The translations under genes and the position numbers were made by a program. Source: Muribaculum sp. (lineage in GTDB: Bacteria > Bacteroidota > Bacteroidia > Bacteroidales > Muribaculaceae). From it: a DNA stretch of 64,000 bases. Below the pieces are notes generated by a model, which was not told the origin of the DNA, did no database searches, and was given only the letters and a program-made list of their open reading frames with translations. The DNA lies in assembly GCA_023666965.1 (NCBI GenBank), contig JAMPAZ010000003.1:52192-116191 (forward strand). The letters run 5' to 3'. This document shows, one piece after another, positions 36,253 through 46,769 of this stretch (position 1 is the first letter of the stretch; each line of letters begins with the position of its first letter).

Positions 36253-37500
36253 TTAAATGCCTTCGGAGTAGATTTGGCCTAGTGCGGCATAGTGGGCCGA
36301 GGCTGAGAATCGATGCAGGGCAGTGGCCTGAATCCTGATTGGGTCGAATCTGTCGGCGATAGCTTGAGAAGAGGTTGTGCGGCAATACATCTCCATGATG
36401 GCGCGTGACAATGATGCGATGTCGCCATGGGGAAAGAGCATACCGTTGGCGGAGTCAATCAGTTCGGGTATGCCGCCTATGTCGGCTCCAAGTACGGGGG
36501 TACCTGCGCAGTGCGATTCGATGATTGAGAAAGGGTTATTTTCATACCATTCAGATGGAACTACCGAGAATCTGGCTTGTCGGATCAATTCGGCTACCGC
36601 ACCTCCGGCGAGTCGCCCTAAGAATGTGATGTTTGGTGCGTCGGCATATTTGTCCTTCAAGGGAGCGAACAGTGGCCCGTCGCCGGCTACAAGTAGCTTA
36701 AGTGGTGTACTTTGGGCGGCCTTAAGCAGTGTCTCTATCCCTTTTTCCGGAGAAAGACGTCCCACGTAGCAGTAAAAGTCGCCGCGCCGCGCCCAGTCAA
36801 GGGGCTGTGCGGGGGATATGTCAATGAAGTTGTTGAGCACCTTTATGTGCGCTTTATCATAGCCTCCTTGCTTCATCTTTAGAGCCATGAAGTCGCTGGG
36901 CGCGATGAATGTGTCGACTGAGCGCATTATCCTTTGCGGGTTCCAGGCTCGTTCTTCTGCGTAAGCGACGGCGCTTGCTGCGCGTGAGCCTTTCATGCAA
37001 CGTGTTGATAGAACGGCTTTGGGGTCCGTGAAGCAGTCTTGACAGGTTCTGCCGTGGCGCAGACAGCTGTAAGCCGGACATACTAACTTATAGTCATGCA
37101 GAGTCCACACCACTTTTGCTCCATAGTCGTGTGACATCTCTGCAATGACGGGCGACAGATAGCTGTGAATATTGTTGAGATGGACCACGTCGGGCTTAAA
37201 GTCGCGAAGCAGTCGGGCAAAGCATTTGCGGACATCGCCGTGTCCGAGTGTCCGCTCCAATGCCTTCAACTTTTGCACGGGGCCTCCGGTAAACGATACT
37301 TCAGACGGGAAATATTCGTTCCATGGGGAATTGATATTTTCGGGGTAGCGCATTGCAAACACCGCCGCTTCATGTCCGTTGGCTCGAAGCATTTGTTCGA
37401 GGTTTAGAGTGTAGACGCAGTCGCCGCCGCGCCGATAGTAGAACTTGTTGGCTATCAGCACGCGGGGTTTTTGGCCTGAGGTAGATGTGTTAATCGCCAT
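36253..37500 (-). CDS. Glycosyltransferase family 4
   Basis: 415 residues from ATG 37500. Acceptor domain starts 'RVLIANKFYYRRGGDCVYT' with the glycine-rich loop; donor domain has 'CYVGRLSPEKGIETLL' and 'VPSEWYENNPFSIIE', typical of GT4 enzymes. A cysteine-rich 'CPAYSCLRHGRTCQDC' insert (about 145-165), seen in some GT4 members, may bind metal. Probably surface polysaccharide synthesis. It follows the nucleoside kinase gene by six bases. Confidence 0.85.
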   Translation of the reverse strand: MAINTSTSGQKPRVLIANKFYYRRGGDCVYTLNLEQMLRANGHEAAVFAMRYPENINSPWNEYFPSEVSFTGGPVQKLKALERTLGHGDVRKCFARLLRDFKPDVVHLNNIHSYLSPVIAEMSHDYGAKVVWTLHDYKLVCPAYSCLRHGRTCQDCFTDPKAVLSTRCMKGSRAASAVAYAEERAWNPQRIMRSVDTFIAPSDFMALKMKQGGYDKAHIKVLNNFIDISPAQPLDWARRGDFYCYVGRLSPEKGIETLLKAAQSTPLKLLVAGDGPLFAPLKDKYADAPNITFLGRLAGGAVAELIRQARFSVVPSEWYENNPFSIIESHCAGTPVLGADIGGIPELIDSANGMLFPHGDIASLSRAIMEMYCRTTSSQAIADRFDPIRIQATALHRFSASAHYAALGQIYSEGI

Positions 37501-37506
37501 ACGCAA

Positions 37507-39180
37507 TCAATAATGGAACGACGATCCGCCGAGGAACTCTCTCAGCAGGGAAGTGGACGGAATGAGTTTGTCGGTAATCGAAGTAAAATAGCTGAGAAGT
37601 TTTTGCAGACGATATGCTTCGGCATATTCTACGACATCGCGCGGCACGCTCTTCAGAATACTCTCGGCAAGTTCCTTCATCACGCCTAATTCGAAGATGA
37701 GCGAAGAGTTGAACATTGCATCGGCATTTTCCTGGTATGGATAGATCCATTTGTCTTCTCCACGGCGTACACTCGGCCAGCGACGGATGGTTTCGGTAGC
37801 GGAAACGCCACGGTATTTGTAGTCTCGGACAATTCGGCGGAGAAGCCTGTTGTCGGTTGTGGGCACCCAGTTGTGGTCGTCGATAGAAAGGGTGGTGAGG
37901 GCAGACACATAGATGAAATATTTCATTCTTCGTTCGATATGCGACGACAGTTCCGGATTGAGTCCGTGAATGCCTTCAATCAGAAGAATGGAGTTGTCTG
38001 TCAGTCGGAGTTTATTGCCTTTGTAGACACGTTTGCCCATCTCGAAGTTGTAGGTCGGCAGGTTCACTTCTCCGCCGGCCAGAAGCGTGTTGAGGTCGGC
38101 GTTGAACGATTCCAGATCGAGGGCGTAGAGCGATTCGTAGTCATAGTCACCCGATTCGTCGCGCGGAGTACGCTCGCGATCTACGAAATAGTCGTCGAGC
38201 GATATCATCTTTGGCTCGAGGAGGTTGGTCATCAGCTGTATGGCAAGGCGTTTTGTGAATGTGGTCTTGCCCGACGATGAGGGGCCTGCGATGAACACTA
38301 TTCTTGCTCCTCCATCGTTGTAGCGTCGTGAAATTTCGTCGGAAATGCGGCCTATTTTCTTGTCATGTAGAGCTTCGGCTACATTGATCAGCATGGCGGA
38401 TTGCTTTCCGGCGACAGCAACATTCAGTTCGCCGACATCCGACACTCCGATGACCCGGTTGAAGGCGAGATAGTCGGTAAACGCTACGTACATCTTCTCC
38501 TGCTCGATTGGCGAAGCCGCCACGCAGACATCCTTGTCGCACGGAGGGAGAAGCAACATCCCTTCTTTGTAGGGTATGAGGTCAAATACGCTGCATATAC
38601 CGGTAGATGGAGCCAGATTGCCGTAATAGCTGTCGGCCACGCCGTCAAGCCGATAATATACCGTATATAGGTCGTGGATCGACTTTAGAAGCCTCACTTT
38701 ATCGGTTAGTCCTTGACTTTCAAAAATCTTAATAACGTCTGAGGTCAATCGCTCCTTCCGAACGAACGGGAGGTCGCGTTCGACAAGCGACATCATATAT
38801 TCCTTCAGCCGTCTAACTACATCACTGTCAACTGTCACATTCCCCTCTGTCAGACGACAGTAGTAGCCTCGCGATATAGAGTGTTCGATAATCAAGCGCG
38901 ACTGCGGGTAGAGTGCGGCGACTGCGCGGTAGAGCATCATGCACAGCGAGCGGACGTAGACGCGGTGGCCCGATGGGCTTTTGACCGGCAGAAACTCTAC
39001 CATTTTAGGCGCGAAGAGCGGAAACTGCAGGTCTTCGGTCTTGTTGTTGACGCGGGCGCATATCGGGGCGAACGGAATCCTGTCGGAAAGTCGGCGATAG
39101 ATGTCCATCAGTGTCTCGCCGCCGGCGAACGGCACATATTCGCTTAAATTAGTGCAATATATTTTTAATTGGTCGCTCAT
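37507..39180 (-). CDS. Uridine-kinase-like nucleoside kinase with TGS/ThrRS-like N-terminus
   Basis: 557 residues from ATG 39180. N-terminal part (about 1-60) resembles a TGS domain and the next region a threonyl-tRNA synthetase second domain (about 60-220). The kinase domain follows, with P-loop 'GPSSSGKTTF' near residue 290 and 'SLDDYFVDRERTP'. This fusion is a known bacterial family (nucleoside kinase, PRK/URK type) that phosphorylates a nucleoside with ATP; the exact substrate is not settled. Leftward, co-linear with the GT4 gene. Confidence 0.85.
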   Translation of the reverse strand: MSDQLKIYCTNLSEYVPFAGGETLMDIYRRLSDRIPFAPICARVNNKTEDLQFPLFAPKMVEFLPVKSPSGHRVYVRSLCMMLYRAVAALYPQSRLIIEHSISRGYYCRLTEGNVTVDSDVVRRLKEYMMSLVERDLPFVRKERLTSDVIKIFESQGLTDKVRLLKSIHDLYTVYYRLDGVADSYYGNLAPSTGICSVFDLIPYKEGMLLLPPCDKDVCVAASPIEQEKMYVAFTDYLAFNRVIGVSDVGELNVAVAGKQSAMLINVAEALHDKKIGRISDEISRRYNDGGARIVFIAGPSSSGKTTFTKRLAIQLMTNLLEPKMISLDDYFVDRERTPRDESGDYDYESLYALDLESFNADLNTLLAGGEVNLPTYNFEMGKRVYKGNKLRLTDNSILLIEGIHGLNPELSSHIERRMKYFIYVSALTTLSIDDHNWVPTTDNRLLRRIVRDYKYRGVSATETIRRWPSVRRGEDKWIYPYQENADAMFNSSLIFELGVMKELAESILKSVPRDVVEYAEAYRLQKLLSYFTSITDKLIPSTSLLREFLGGSSFHY

Positions 39181-39383
39181 AATGCAGTAGTATGGGTTGA
39201 AACGTATAATATCGTAAAGATAACAAACAATTTTCAAAAAGAGCCGCTTTTAACCTCGTTTTTTCAATTAGGTGCACGGCTCTAAATGAAAGCGCCGTGG
39301 GTCGTGGCATAACAAAGACGGGGAATGTGGAGGTGGATTTCGGATAAAATGAGTAATTTTGTAGGCTAAAAATTGATTGAGAA

Positions 39384-39899
39384 GTGAGTGCTATCGACAT
39401 AGCGATATTGGCAGTAGTAGGGGCTTCGCTCGTCTATGGCCTGTGTAAGGGCATAATCAGCCAGTTGGCATCGCTCGGAGGAGTGGTGCTGGGAATAATC
39501 GCGTGCCGACTTTTCGCAAAGGATATGGGTCCGCTGGTGATTCAGACGTTTCCTAACACGTTTAGCTCGGAGACTTCGGCGGCGATAGCCGGAACGGTGA
39601 TATTGTTCCTGCTGGTCTTTTTTACGGTAGGAGCATTTGCCTCGTTGGCCCGCAAGTTGACCCACACATTGCTGCTCGGATGGCTCGACCATCTGTTAGG
39701 CGGTCTGTTTTGCGTGTTTAAATGGCTGTTGGTGATGAGCATACTTCTCAACGTTTGGTATCTGGTCAGCCCCGGTAGCGGGATATTCACGAGCTCGCAC
39801 TTGATGGATGGCAGGCTGTTGCCCTGGATTATAAGGCTGGCACCCGATCTGTTGGGGGTGGTGACGGATCAGTTTAAAGATATGGTCAGTACGCTGTAG
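39384..39899 (+). CDS. CvpA family membrane protein
   Basis: 171 residues with a GTG start at 39384. Four membrane helices and the CvpA-type opening '[19 protein letters not shown]'. CvpA is linked to colicin V production in E. coli and to envelope stress, without a settled molecular role. A TAATTTTG box lies at about 39354 without a clear -33. It ends in TAG, 70 bases before sufB; the 203-base gap upstream holds only a weak AGAGCCG/CGGCTCT inverted repeat. Confidence 0.8.
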   Translation: MSAIDIAILAVVGASLVYGLCKGIISQLASLGGVVLGIIACRLFAKDMGPLVIQTFPNTFSSETSAAIAGTVILFLLVFFTVGAFASLARKLTHTLLLGWLDHLLGGLFCVFKWLLVMSILLNVWYLVSPGSGIFTSSHLMDGRLLPWIIRLAPDLLGVVTDQFKDMVSTL

Positions 39900-39969
39900 C
39901 CTACTGATTGATTCAACAATAAGACTAAGTATTTGTTTTTACAAATATCGACACGGACATACAACGACA

Positions 39970-41448
39970 ATGAGCAAGGATAACCAAAATACCCAGGATA
40001 AGTATCCGGAGAATGAAGATATAATAGGAAATGTCACTGACAGTGAGTATAAGTACGGATTTGTCACGGATATTGATACTGACGTGATTCCCAGTGGGCT
40101 GAGCGAGGAAGTGATCCGCCTGATTTCAGCCAAGAAGCATGAGCCGGAATGGCTTTTGGAATTCCGATTGAAAGCCTATCGTCATTGGCTTACGCTTAAA
40201 ATGCCGACTTGGGCGCATTTGGAAATACCGCCTATTGACTATCAGGCAATAAGCTACTATGCCGCTCCGCGAAAGAAGGAGGGCCCGAAAAGTCTTGACG
40301 AGGTCGATCCGGAGCTTATCGACACGTTCAATAAATTGGGCATTCCGTTGAACGAACAGAAGGCGCTGTCGGGAATGGCCGTCGACGCTGTGATGGACTC
40401 GGTGTCGGTCAAGACCACGCATAAAGAGAAATTGGCCGAGCTGGGTGTGATATTCTGCTCATTTTCTGAGGCGGTTAAAGATTATCCCGACTTGGTGAGA
40501 CGGTATTTGGGCAGTGTGGTCAGCTATCGCGACAACTTCTTCGCGGCGCTTAATTCGGCGGTGTTTTCCGACGGCTCGTTTGTCTATATTCCTAAGGGAG
40601 TCAGATGTCCGATGGAGCTGTCGACCTACTTCCGTATCAACGCCGCCGGAACCGGACAGTTTGAGCGTACGCTTATAGTGGCCGACGACGACGCTTACGT
40701 AAGTTACCTTGAGGGATGCACGGCTCCAATGCGTGATGAAAATCAGCTCCATGCGGCCATTGTCGAAATCGTGGTCGAGGACAGAGCCGAGGTGAAATAT
40801 TCGACCGTGCAAAACTGGTATTCCGGCGACAAGGAAGGGAAAGGCGGAGTGTATAACTTCGTGACTAAGCGCGGGCTTTGCCGTGGCGACTACTCGAAGC
40901 TGTCTTGGACACAAGTCGAAACCGGATCGGCCATAACGTGGAAGTATCCCAGCTGTGTGCTTCAAGGCGAAGGTTCGACCGGTGAATTCTATTCGGTGGC
41001 TGTAACGAAGAACTATCAGCAGGCCGACACCGGCACAAAAATGATTCACGTGGGACGTAACACGCGCTCGACTATAGTGAGCAAGGGTATATCCGCAGGC
41101 CATAGCCAGAACTCTTACCGAGGATTAGTCAAAGTGGCTCCTAAAGCCGACGGATGCCGAAACTACACTCAGTGCGACAGTCTGTTGCTCAGCTCTACCT
41201 GCGGGGCACATACTTTTCCCTACATAGACGTGCTCAACGACACTGCTATTGTGGAGCATGAGGCGACGACCTCAAAAATATCGGAGGATCAAGTGTTCTA
41301 CTGCAATCAGCGCGGTATCCCGACCGAGGAAGCCATCGGACTTATAGTAAACGGATATGCCAAGGAGGTGATGAACAAGTTGCCTATGGAGTTTGCCGTT
41401 GAAGCCCAGAAACTGCTTCAGATTACCCTCGAGGGATCTGTGGGTTAG
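39970..41448 (+). CDS. sufB: Fe-S cluster assembly scaffold SufB
   Basis: 492 residues, cytoplasmic. The beta-helix core '[23 protein letters not shown]' region and the C-terminal '[18 protein letters not shown]' are typical of SufB. It forms SufBC2D, which builds and transfers [2Fe-2S] and [4Fe-4S] clusters. First of four genes in the order sufB-C-D-S. The stop codon is TAG. Confidence 0.97.
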   Translation: MSKDNQNTQDKYPENEDIIGNVTDSEYKYGFVTDIDTDVIPSGLSEEVIRLISAKKHEPEWLLEFRLKAYRHWLTLKMPTWAHLEIPPIDYQAISYYAAPRKKEGPKSLDEVDPELIDTFNKLGIPLNEQKALSGMAVDAVMDSVSVKTTHKEKLAELGVIFCSFSEAVKDYPDLVRRYLGSVVSYRDNFFAALNSAVFSDGSFVYIPKGVRCPMELSTYFRINAAGTGQFERTLIVADDDAYVSYLEGCTAPMRDENQLHAAIVEIVVEDRAEVKYSTVQNWYSGDKEGKGGVYNFVTKRGLCRGDYSKLSWTQVETGSAITWKYPSCVLQGEGSTGEFYSVAVTKNYQQADTGTKMIHVGRNTRSTIVSKGISAGHSQNSYRGLVKVAPKADGCRNYTQCDSLLLSSTCGAHTFPYIDVLNDTAIVEHEATTSKISEDQVFYCNQRGIPTEEAIGLIVNGYAKEVMNKLPMEFAVEAQKLLQITLEGSVG

Positions 41449-41502
41449 CGGACGGAAAGATTAAAAAAGATAACATAACAGATAAATCCACACCATAAGA
41501 TT

Positions 41503-42270
41503 ATGGAAAATAAAATATTGCTCGATGTCAACAATCTCCATGCATCGATTGACGGTAAAGAGATCTTGAAAGGTATAAATCTACAAGTCGGCGAAGGCGA
41601 GGTACATGCCATCATGGGTCCGAACGGATCCGGAAAATCCACCCTTTCAATGGTGCTGGCAGGAGCTCCCGGATACAGTGTCGGTGAAGGCACCGCGACG
41701 TTCAACGGCAAAAATCTGCTTGAACTGTCGCCCGAGGACAGAAGCCACGAAGGACTTTTCCTGTCCTTTCAGTATCCGGTCGAGATTCCGGGCGTGTCGA
41801 TGGTAAACTTCATGCGTGCGGCCGTCAATGAGAAACGCAAGTACTTTGACGAACCGCCCCTTTCGGCATCGGATTTTCTCAAGCTGATGCGTCAGAAGCG
41901 TGCTGTGGTCGAGCTTGACAATAAGTTGGCATCGCGTTCGGTGAACGAAGGATTTTCGGGAGGCGAGAAGAAACGCAATGAGATATTCCAGATGGCGGTG
42001 TTGGAGCCTAAACTGTCGATTCTCGACGAAACCGACTCCGGCCTTGACATTGACGCTCTGCGCATCGTGGCCGGTGGCGTGAACAAGCTAAAAAACGATA
42101 AAAACGCCACGATAGTCATTACCCACTATCAGCGACTGCTCGACTACATTAAGCCTGACTTTGTCCACGTGCTCTACAAAGGACGTATCGTGATGACCAG
42201 CGGACCGGAACTGGCTCTGGAACTTGAGGAAAAGGGCTATGACTGGATTAAGGAATCAAACAATAAGTAA
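41503..42270 (+). CDS. sufC: Fe-S assembly ATPase SufC
   Basis: 255 residues, soluble ABC ATPase. Walker A 'GPNGSGKST' at 39-47, signature 'FSGGEKKRNEI', Walker B 'LSILDETDSGLD' and the switch His in 'VITHYQR'. It powers conformational change in the SufBCD complex. Two bases before sufD. Confidence 0.97.
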   Translation: MENKILLDVNNLHASIDGKEILKGINLQVGEGEVHAIMGPNGSGKSTLSMVLAGAPGYSVGEGTATFNGKNLLELSPEDRSHEGLFLSFQYPVEIPGVSMVNFMRAAVNEKRKYFDEPPLSASDFLKLMRQKRAVVELDNKLASRSVNEGFSGGEKKRNEIFQMAVLEPKLSILDETDSGLDIDALRIVAGGVNKLKNDKNATIVITHYQRLLDYIKPDFVHVLYKGRIVMTSGPELALELEEKGYDWIKESNNK

Positions 42271-42272
42271 GG

Positions 42273-43616
42273 ATGAGCAGCATCACACAATATATCGACA
42301 TTTACCGCGAATATGCCGAGGCTATCGACAAGAATTCGGTACCCGGGCTTAACCGGCTCCGCCCGATGGCCTTTAAGGCGTTGGAGGGGCGTAAGATGCC
42401 TGCGCGAGGCGATGAGGGATATGAAAAAACCTCGTTGGAGGAAATGTTTGCCCCCGACTTCGGTCTGAACATATTCCGGCTGAATATACCGGTTGAGATT
42501 GCCGACACGTTTAAGTGCGATATTCCGAGAGTGAGTACTTTGACTGCATACGTGGTCAATGATAAGTTTGTGCAGGGGAGCGCAACGGCCGACAGACTTC
42601 CCGACGGAGTGGTTTTCGGCTCTTTAGCCGAAGTGGCCTCGGCCCGGCCTGAGCTAATCGAAAAGTATTACGGTAAACTGGCTACGCTGGAGAGTGTGCC
42701 TACAGCATTGAACACTCTGCTCGTACAGGACGGCGTGGTACTCTACATTCCACGCGGTGTAAAGCTCGACAGACCGTTGCAGTTGGTCAACATCTTCAGT
42801 TCACCGACACCGTTGATGGCTATGAGAAGGCTTCTGATAGTTCTGGAGGACGACGCTAAAGCGCAACTTTTAGTGTGTGACCACACTCAGGATGGCGATC
42901 GACAATATCTGTCTTCGCAGGTGATTGAAATATTTGCCGGACGCAACGCATCATTTGACTTTTATGACATAGAAGAGTCATCGGCGCTTACGTCGCGGTG
43001 TTCGCAGCTCTACGCAAGGCAAGATGAAGGCTCTAATCTCGCCGTTAACGGCACGACTTTGGCCTGCGGGACCACTCGTAACGACTACGAAATCTCGCTT
43101 GAGGGAGCACATGCCTCTTCGTTCTTGGGTGGCATGGCCATAGCTTCCGGCCATCAGCATGTCGACAACGACTCATGTGTAAATCACCGCAGTCCCGACT
43201 GCCAGAGCCGGCAATTGTTTAAATATATTTTAGACGACGAGGCTACAGGGGCGTTCGAGGGAGGAATCACCGTCTTTCCCGGTGCAGAGAGGACTCAAGC
43301 CTATCAAAGCAACAAGAATGTCCTTGCGTCCGGAGTAGCTAAAATGCACACCAAACCCCAACTTCTTATCTACTGCGACGATGTCAAGTGCAGCCACGGA
43401 GCAACTACGGGTCAGCTTGACCAAAATGCCCTGTTTTATATGCGCCAACGCGGCATTCCCGACAAGATGGCGCGTACGATGTTGATGCAGGCATTTATGG
43501 CGGATGTCATCGACACTGTTAACATTGAGGGGTTGGCCGACCGTCTTCGCCACCTTGTGGAGAAACGACTCCACGGACAAGCTTCGTTCTGTTCTGATTG
43601 CGCACTTTCAAAGTAA
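42273..43616 (+). CDS. sufD: Fe-S assembly protein SufD
   Basis: 447 residues, paralogue of SufB without most of its N-terminal cysteines. 'YIPRGVKLDRPLQLV', 'KMHTKPQLLIYCDDVKCSHG' and 'RQRGIPDKMARTMLMQAFM' are SufD hallmarks; the conserved His of the last block is the one in 'KCSHG'. It pairs with SufB in the scaffold. Six bases before sufS. Confidence 0.96.
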   Translation: MSSITQYIDIYREYAEAIDKNSVPGLNRLRPMAFKALEGRKMPARGDEGYEKTSLEEMFAPDFGLNIFRLNIPVEIADTFKCDIPRVSTLTAYVVNDKFVQGSATADRLPDGVVFGSLAEVASARPELIEKYYGKLATLESVPTALNTLLVQDGVVLYIPRGVKLDRPLQLVNIFSSPTPLMAMRRLLIVLEDDAKAQLLVCDHTQDGDRQYLSSQVIEIFAGRNASFDFYDIEESSALTSRCSQLYARQDEGSNLAVNGTTLACGTTRNDYEISLEGAHASSFLGGMAIASGHQHVDNDSCVNHRSPDCQSRQLFKYILDDEATGAFEGGITVFPGAERTQAYQSNKNVLASGVAKMHTKPQLLIYCDDVKCSHGATTGQLDQNALFYMRQRGIPDKMARTMLMQAFMADVIDTVNIEGLADRLRHLVEKRLHGQASFCSDCALSK

Positions 43617-43622
43617 TACGAC

Positions 43623-44843
43623 ATGGACTTTGACGTAGAACATTATCGCCGTGACTTTCCGGCTTTGCAACGCTCGCTTTACGGTCGACCGTTGACTTAT
43701 TTGGACAATACGGCTACTTCGCAGACCCCTAAATGCGTGGTAGAGGCGATTGAATCAATGTACTATAACTCGAAAGCCAATGTGCATCGAGGAGTACATA
43801 CGCTATCGCAAGAGATGACCAAGTTTCAGGAGGATGCCCGCGAGCGTGTGCGCAGATTTATCAACGCCTCCTCTACCGAAGAGGTTATATTCACCCGCGG
43901 CACCACCGAGGGTATCAATCTCGTGGCTTCTTCAATGGGAGCCGGCTTCAAGGACGGTGACGAAGTGATCGTGTCGGTGATGGAGCACCACTCGAACATA
44001 GTTCCATGGCAATTGCTCGGACTACGTAAAAACATACGTCTGCGTGTGATACCGATGGATGAGCGCGGAGTACTTGACCTGGATGCTTACAGACGGTTGT
44101 TCAGCGAGCATACAGCGATGGTTAGCGTGACGCATGTCAGCAATGTGCTCGGCACTGTCAATCCGGTAAAGGAGATTGTCGAAGAGGCTCATCGGCATGG
44201 TGTGCCGGTGCTTATCGATGGCGCCCAGGCCGTCAGTCATCGCAAAGTTGATGTGCGTGATATAGATTGTGACTTCTATGCATTCTCTGCCCACAAGATG
44301 TACGGTCCTACCGGTGTTGGAGTTCTCTATGGTAGAAAATCGCTGTTAGAGAAGATGCCTCCTTATCAGGGGGGAGGCGAAATGATCGGTCATGTGTCGT
44401 TTGAGCATACGACGTATGCCGATCTACCGTTTAAGTTCGAGGCCGGGACTCCCGACTTTGTGTGCATAGCGGCTCTCAATATGGCTATTGGCTATATGGA
44501 AAATGTCGGCATAGAGCGTATTGAAGCGCATGAACAGGATTTGTTGAAATATACTACCGAACGGATGACCAATGAGTTTCCGTCGGTAAAAATTTATGGT
44601 CAAGCGCCGGAAAAGGATGCCATTATATCTTTCATGCTCGGCAATGCCCATCCCTACGATGTCGGAATGCTCCTCGACAAACAGGGGATAGCTGTGCGCA
44701 CCGGCCACCACTGCGCACAGCCGCTTTTGGAAAGCCTCGGGTTGGAAGGAGTCGTAAGGGCATCGTTCGCGCTGTATAATACCCGCGAGGAAGCCGACCG
44801 CTTTATCGCCGCTCTCCACCGCATAGAGCCTATGCTCATTTAG
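43623..44843 (+). CDS. sufS: Cysteine desulfurase SufS
   Basis: 406 residues, PLP enzyme. The PLP Lys is K225 in 'FSAHKMYGPTG' and the persulfide Cys is C364 in 'RTGHHCAQP'. The short C-terminal loop is of the SufS (group II) type, which normally needs SufE or SufU to accept the sulfur. No such gene follows in this window. Confidence 0.96.
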   Translation: MDFDVEHYRRDFPALQRSLYGRPLTYLDNTATSQTPKCVVEAIESMYYNSKANVHRGVHTLSQEMTKFQEDARERVRRFINASSTEEVIFTRGTTEGINLVASSMGAGFKDGDEVIVSVMEHHSNIVPWQLLGLRKNIRLRVIPMDERGVLDLDAYRRLFSEHTAMVSVTHVSNVLGTVNPVKEIVEEAHRHGVPVLIDGAQAVSHRKVDVRDIDCDFYAFSAHKMYGPTGVGVLYGRKSLLEKMPPYQGGGEMIGHVSFEHTTYADLPFKFEAGTPDFVCIAALNMAIGYMENVGIERIEAHEQDLLKYTTERMTNEFPSVKIYGQAPEKDAIISFMLGNAHPYDVGMLLDKQGIAVRTGHHCAQPLLESLGLEGVVRASFALYNTREEADRFIAALHRIEPMLI

Positions 44844-44949
44844 CACCACGGATATATCGCGGCAATTGCAGGTTGTTATTTGAACTTTTGAGGAGGTGTC
44901 GCCGTTATATAGGGGAACACACAAAAATAACTCATAAATTCAAGTAATT

Positions 44950-45252
44950 ATGGACTGTAATAAAGAAAAACGTTCTTACCACTTTAATATTACCGAAGTG
45001 GTAGATGGTAAGATTCAGGAGGTTATGAACTTCAATTTCGGTGGTCACCACGATCTTGCAAAACTTGCACAATTAGCACAATCAAAGGAAGGTTTGACTC
45101 AGAAGCATGCCGAGCAACTTGTTTTGGGTATGCGTCTGCTCCATCACGCATTGAAGAAATATCCTGACAATGCCGACTTTGCCGCATTTTTAAGTCAGCT
45201 TAATGATTTTAAGCACAAACTTAAAGGCAAAGATTGCGGATGTAGCAAATAA
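44950..45252 (+). CDS. Small DUF3861-like protein with C-terminal cysteines
   Basis: 100 residues, cytoplasmic. 'YHFNITEVVDGKIQEVMNF' and the helical middle match the DUF3861 pattern as I recall it. The tail 'KGKDCGCSK' with two cysteines is suggestive of metal or sulfur handling, which would fit its place 106 bases after sufS, but this is speculation. A strong terminator follows. Confidence 0.6.
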   Translation: MDCNKEKRSYHFNITEVVDGKIQEVMNFNFGGHHDLAKLAQLAQSKEGLTQKHAEQLVLGMRLLHHALKKYPDNADFAAFLSQLNDFKHKLKGKDCGCSK

Positions 45253-45273
45253 AGGCTGAATTATTAAATAGTT

Positions 45274-45316
45274 CAGGGCCGTGTCGATCAGTTTTTGACG
45301 CGGCCCTGTCTTTTTT
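45274..45316 (+). terminator. Rho-independent terminator
   Basis: CAGGGCCGTGTC and GACGCGGCCCTG form a stem of about 12 bp (one G-T pair region) with the loop between, followed by TCTTTTTT. It closes the suf/DUF3861 transcripts before the convergent frr gene. Confidence 0.85.
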
Positions 45317-45374
45317 AGGTAAAGGGTGGATATGTGTGCAAGGATGGTTGGCCCTCCTCGCATCATCCTGTAAC

Positions 45375-45932
45375 TTATACTGTAAGGATTTCTTTTTCTT
45401 TTGCGGCGAAGAGGTCGTCGATTTTTTTGAGGTATTTGTCGTGCAGTTTCTGGACAGATGCTTCTGCATCTTTTTCTACATCTTCGGGCATACCTTGTTT
45501 AACGGCTTTCTTTAGTCCTTCAATGGCGTCGCGACGCGCGTTTCTCACAGAAACTTTAGCATTTTCGGCTTCCGCTTTTGACTGCTTGACGAGTGTCTTG
45601 CGTCGCTCCTCGGTGAGGGGTGGGATTGAAAGTCGGATTATTTCACCGTTGTTTTCGGGCGTGATTCCAAGTTCGGAGTTTATGATTGCCTTTTCGATTT
45701 CGCGGAACATGGCTTTCTCCCAGGGAGTGATGGTAATGGTACGGGCATCGGGCACGCTTACGTTAGCGACGTTGGAGATCGGAACCGCACTGCCGTAATA
45801 CTCTACGCGTATGGCATCGAGAATCTTCGGATTGGCCTTTCCGGCACGGATGTGGGCGAGCGACTCGTCGAGATAGGCTACTGCCATCTCCATCTTTTCT
45901 TCTGCTGGGTTAAGGTAGTCTTTTACTTCCAT
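45375..45932 (-). CDS. frr: Ribosome recycling factor
   Basis: 185 residues, full length. '[21 protein letters not shown]' and '[15 protein letters not shown]' are RRF signatures in the three-helix bundle. With EF-G it splits the post-termination ribosome. It follows pyrH by 17 bases, the usual bacterial order. Confidence 0.97.
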   Translation of the reverse strand: MEVKDYLNPAEEKMEMAVAYLDESLAHIRAGKANPKILDAIRVEYYGSAVPISNVANVSVPDARTITITPWEKAMFREIEKAIINSELGITPENNGEIIRLSIPPLTEERRKTLVKQSKAEAENAKVSVRNARRDAIEGLKKAVKQGMPEDVEKDAEASVQKLHDKYLKKIDDLFAAKEKEILTV

Positions 45933-45949
45933 AATATTGTTGATTTAAA

Positions 45950-46660
45950 TTAATATACAAGTGTGCCGATAGGCTCTCCGTCAAGGACTTTCTTGAGGTT
46001 GCCGGGATGATCCATGTCAAACACGATGATAGGGAGATGGTTTTCTTTGCAGAGCGCGGTGGCTGTTAAGTCCATCACTTTAAGTCCGCGGGTGTAGACT
46101 TCGTCGTATGTTATTTCTGAGAATTTTGTGGCGGTTGGATCCTTTTCCGGATCGGCTGTGTAGATGCCGTCAACACGCGTGCCCTTTAGCATGACATCGG
46201 CCTCGACTTCAATGCCACGGAGGGCCGATCCGGTGTCGGTGGTGAAGAACGGATTTCCTGTACCTCCGGAGATTATTGCGACGGCTCCGTCCTGCATTGC
46301 TTCAATGGCGCGCCATTTGCTGTAGTGCTCGCCGATGGGGAACATGTTTATGGCGGTAAACACTTTGGCTTTTTGACCGACAGCTTCAAGAGCCGAGCTG
46401 AGCGCGAGCGAGTTGATTACGGTCGCGAGCATACCCATTTGGTCGCCTTTTACGCGGTCGAATCCACGCGAGGCACCCTGTAGCCCACGGAATATGTTGC
46501 CTCCTCCGATGACGATGGCCACTTCTACGCCGTTTTCGACGACTTCTTTAATCTGTGCGGCATACTCGTTGAGTCGAGTCGTGTCGATACCGTGTCCCTG
46601 ACCGCCGGCAAGGGATTCCCCGCTGAGTTTAAGCAGAATGCGGTTGTATTTAGTTCTCAT
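45950..46660 (-). CDS. pyrH: UMP kinase
   Basis: 236 residues from ATG 46660. N-terminal 'RILLKLSGESLAG' and 'GGGNIFRG' are amino-acid-kinase-fold signatures; 'TDTGSALRGIEVEADVMLKGT' carries the UMP contact region. It makes UDP from UMP. A -7 box TATCTTTG on the minus strand (46734-46727) lies about 65 bases upstream, so pyrH-frr may be one transcript. Confidence 0.97.
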   Translation of the reverse strand: MRTKYNRILLKLSGESLAGGQGHGIDTTRLNEYAAQIKEVVENGVEVAIVIGGGNIFRGLQGASRGFDRVKGDQMGMLATVINSLALSSALEAVGQKAKVFTAINMFPIGEHYSKWRAIEAMQDGAVAIISGGTGNPFFTTDTGSALRGIEVEADVMLKGTRVDGIYTADPEKDPTATKFSEITYDEVYTRGLKVMDLTATALCKENHLPIIVFDMDHPGNLKKVLDGEPIGTLVY

Positions 46661-46769
46661 ATCAATATATATTTTACTTCGACGGAGGTGTTGCCGGTAT
46701 TGCCATGTCAACACCATCATAAAAAGCAAAGATAAGTAATTAATATGATATTATCCACTTTTGAGCTGA

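Noticed and set aside
39240-39284. AGAGCCG/CGGCTCT inverted repeat before the cvpA-like gene as a terminator
   Set aside because: Only seven pairs with a loop of about 30 bases and no T-run at the proper place.
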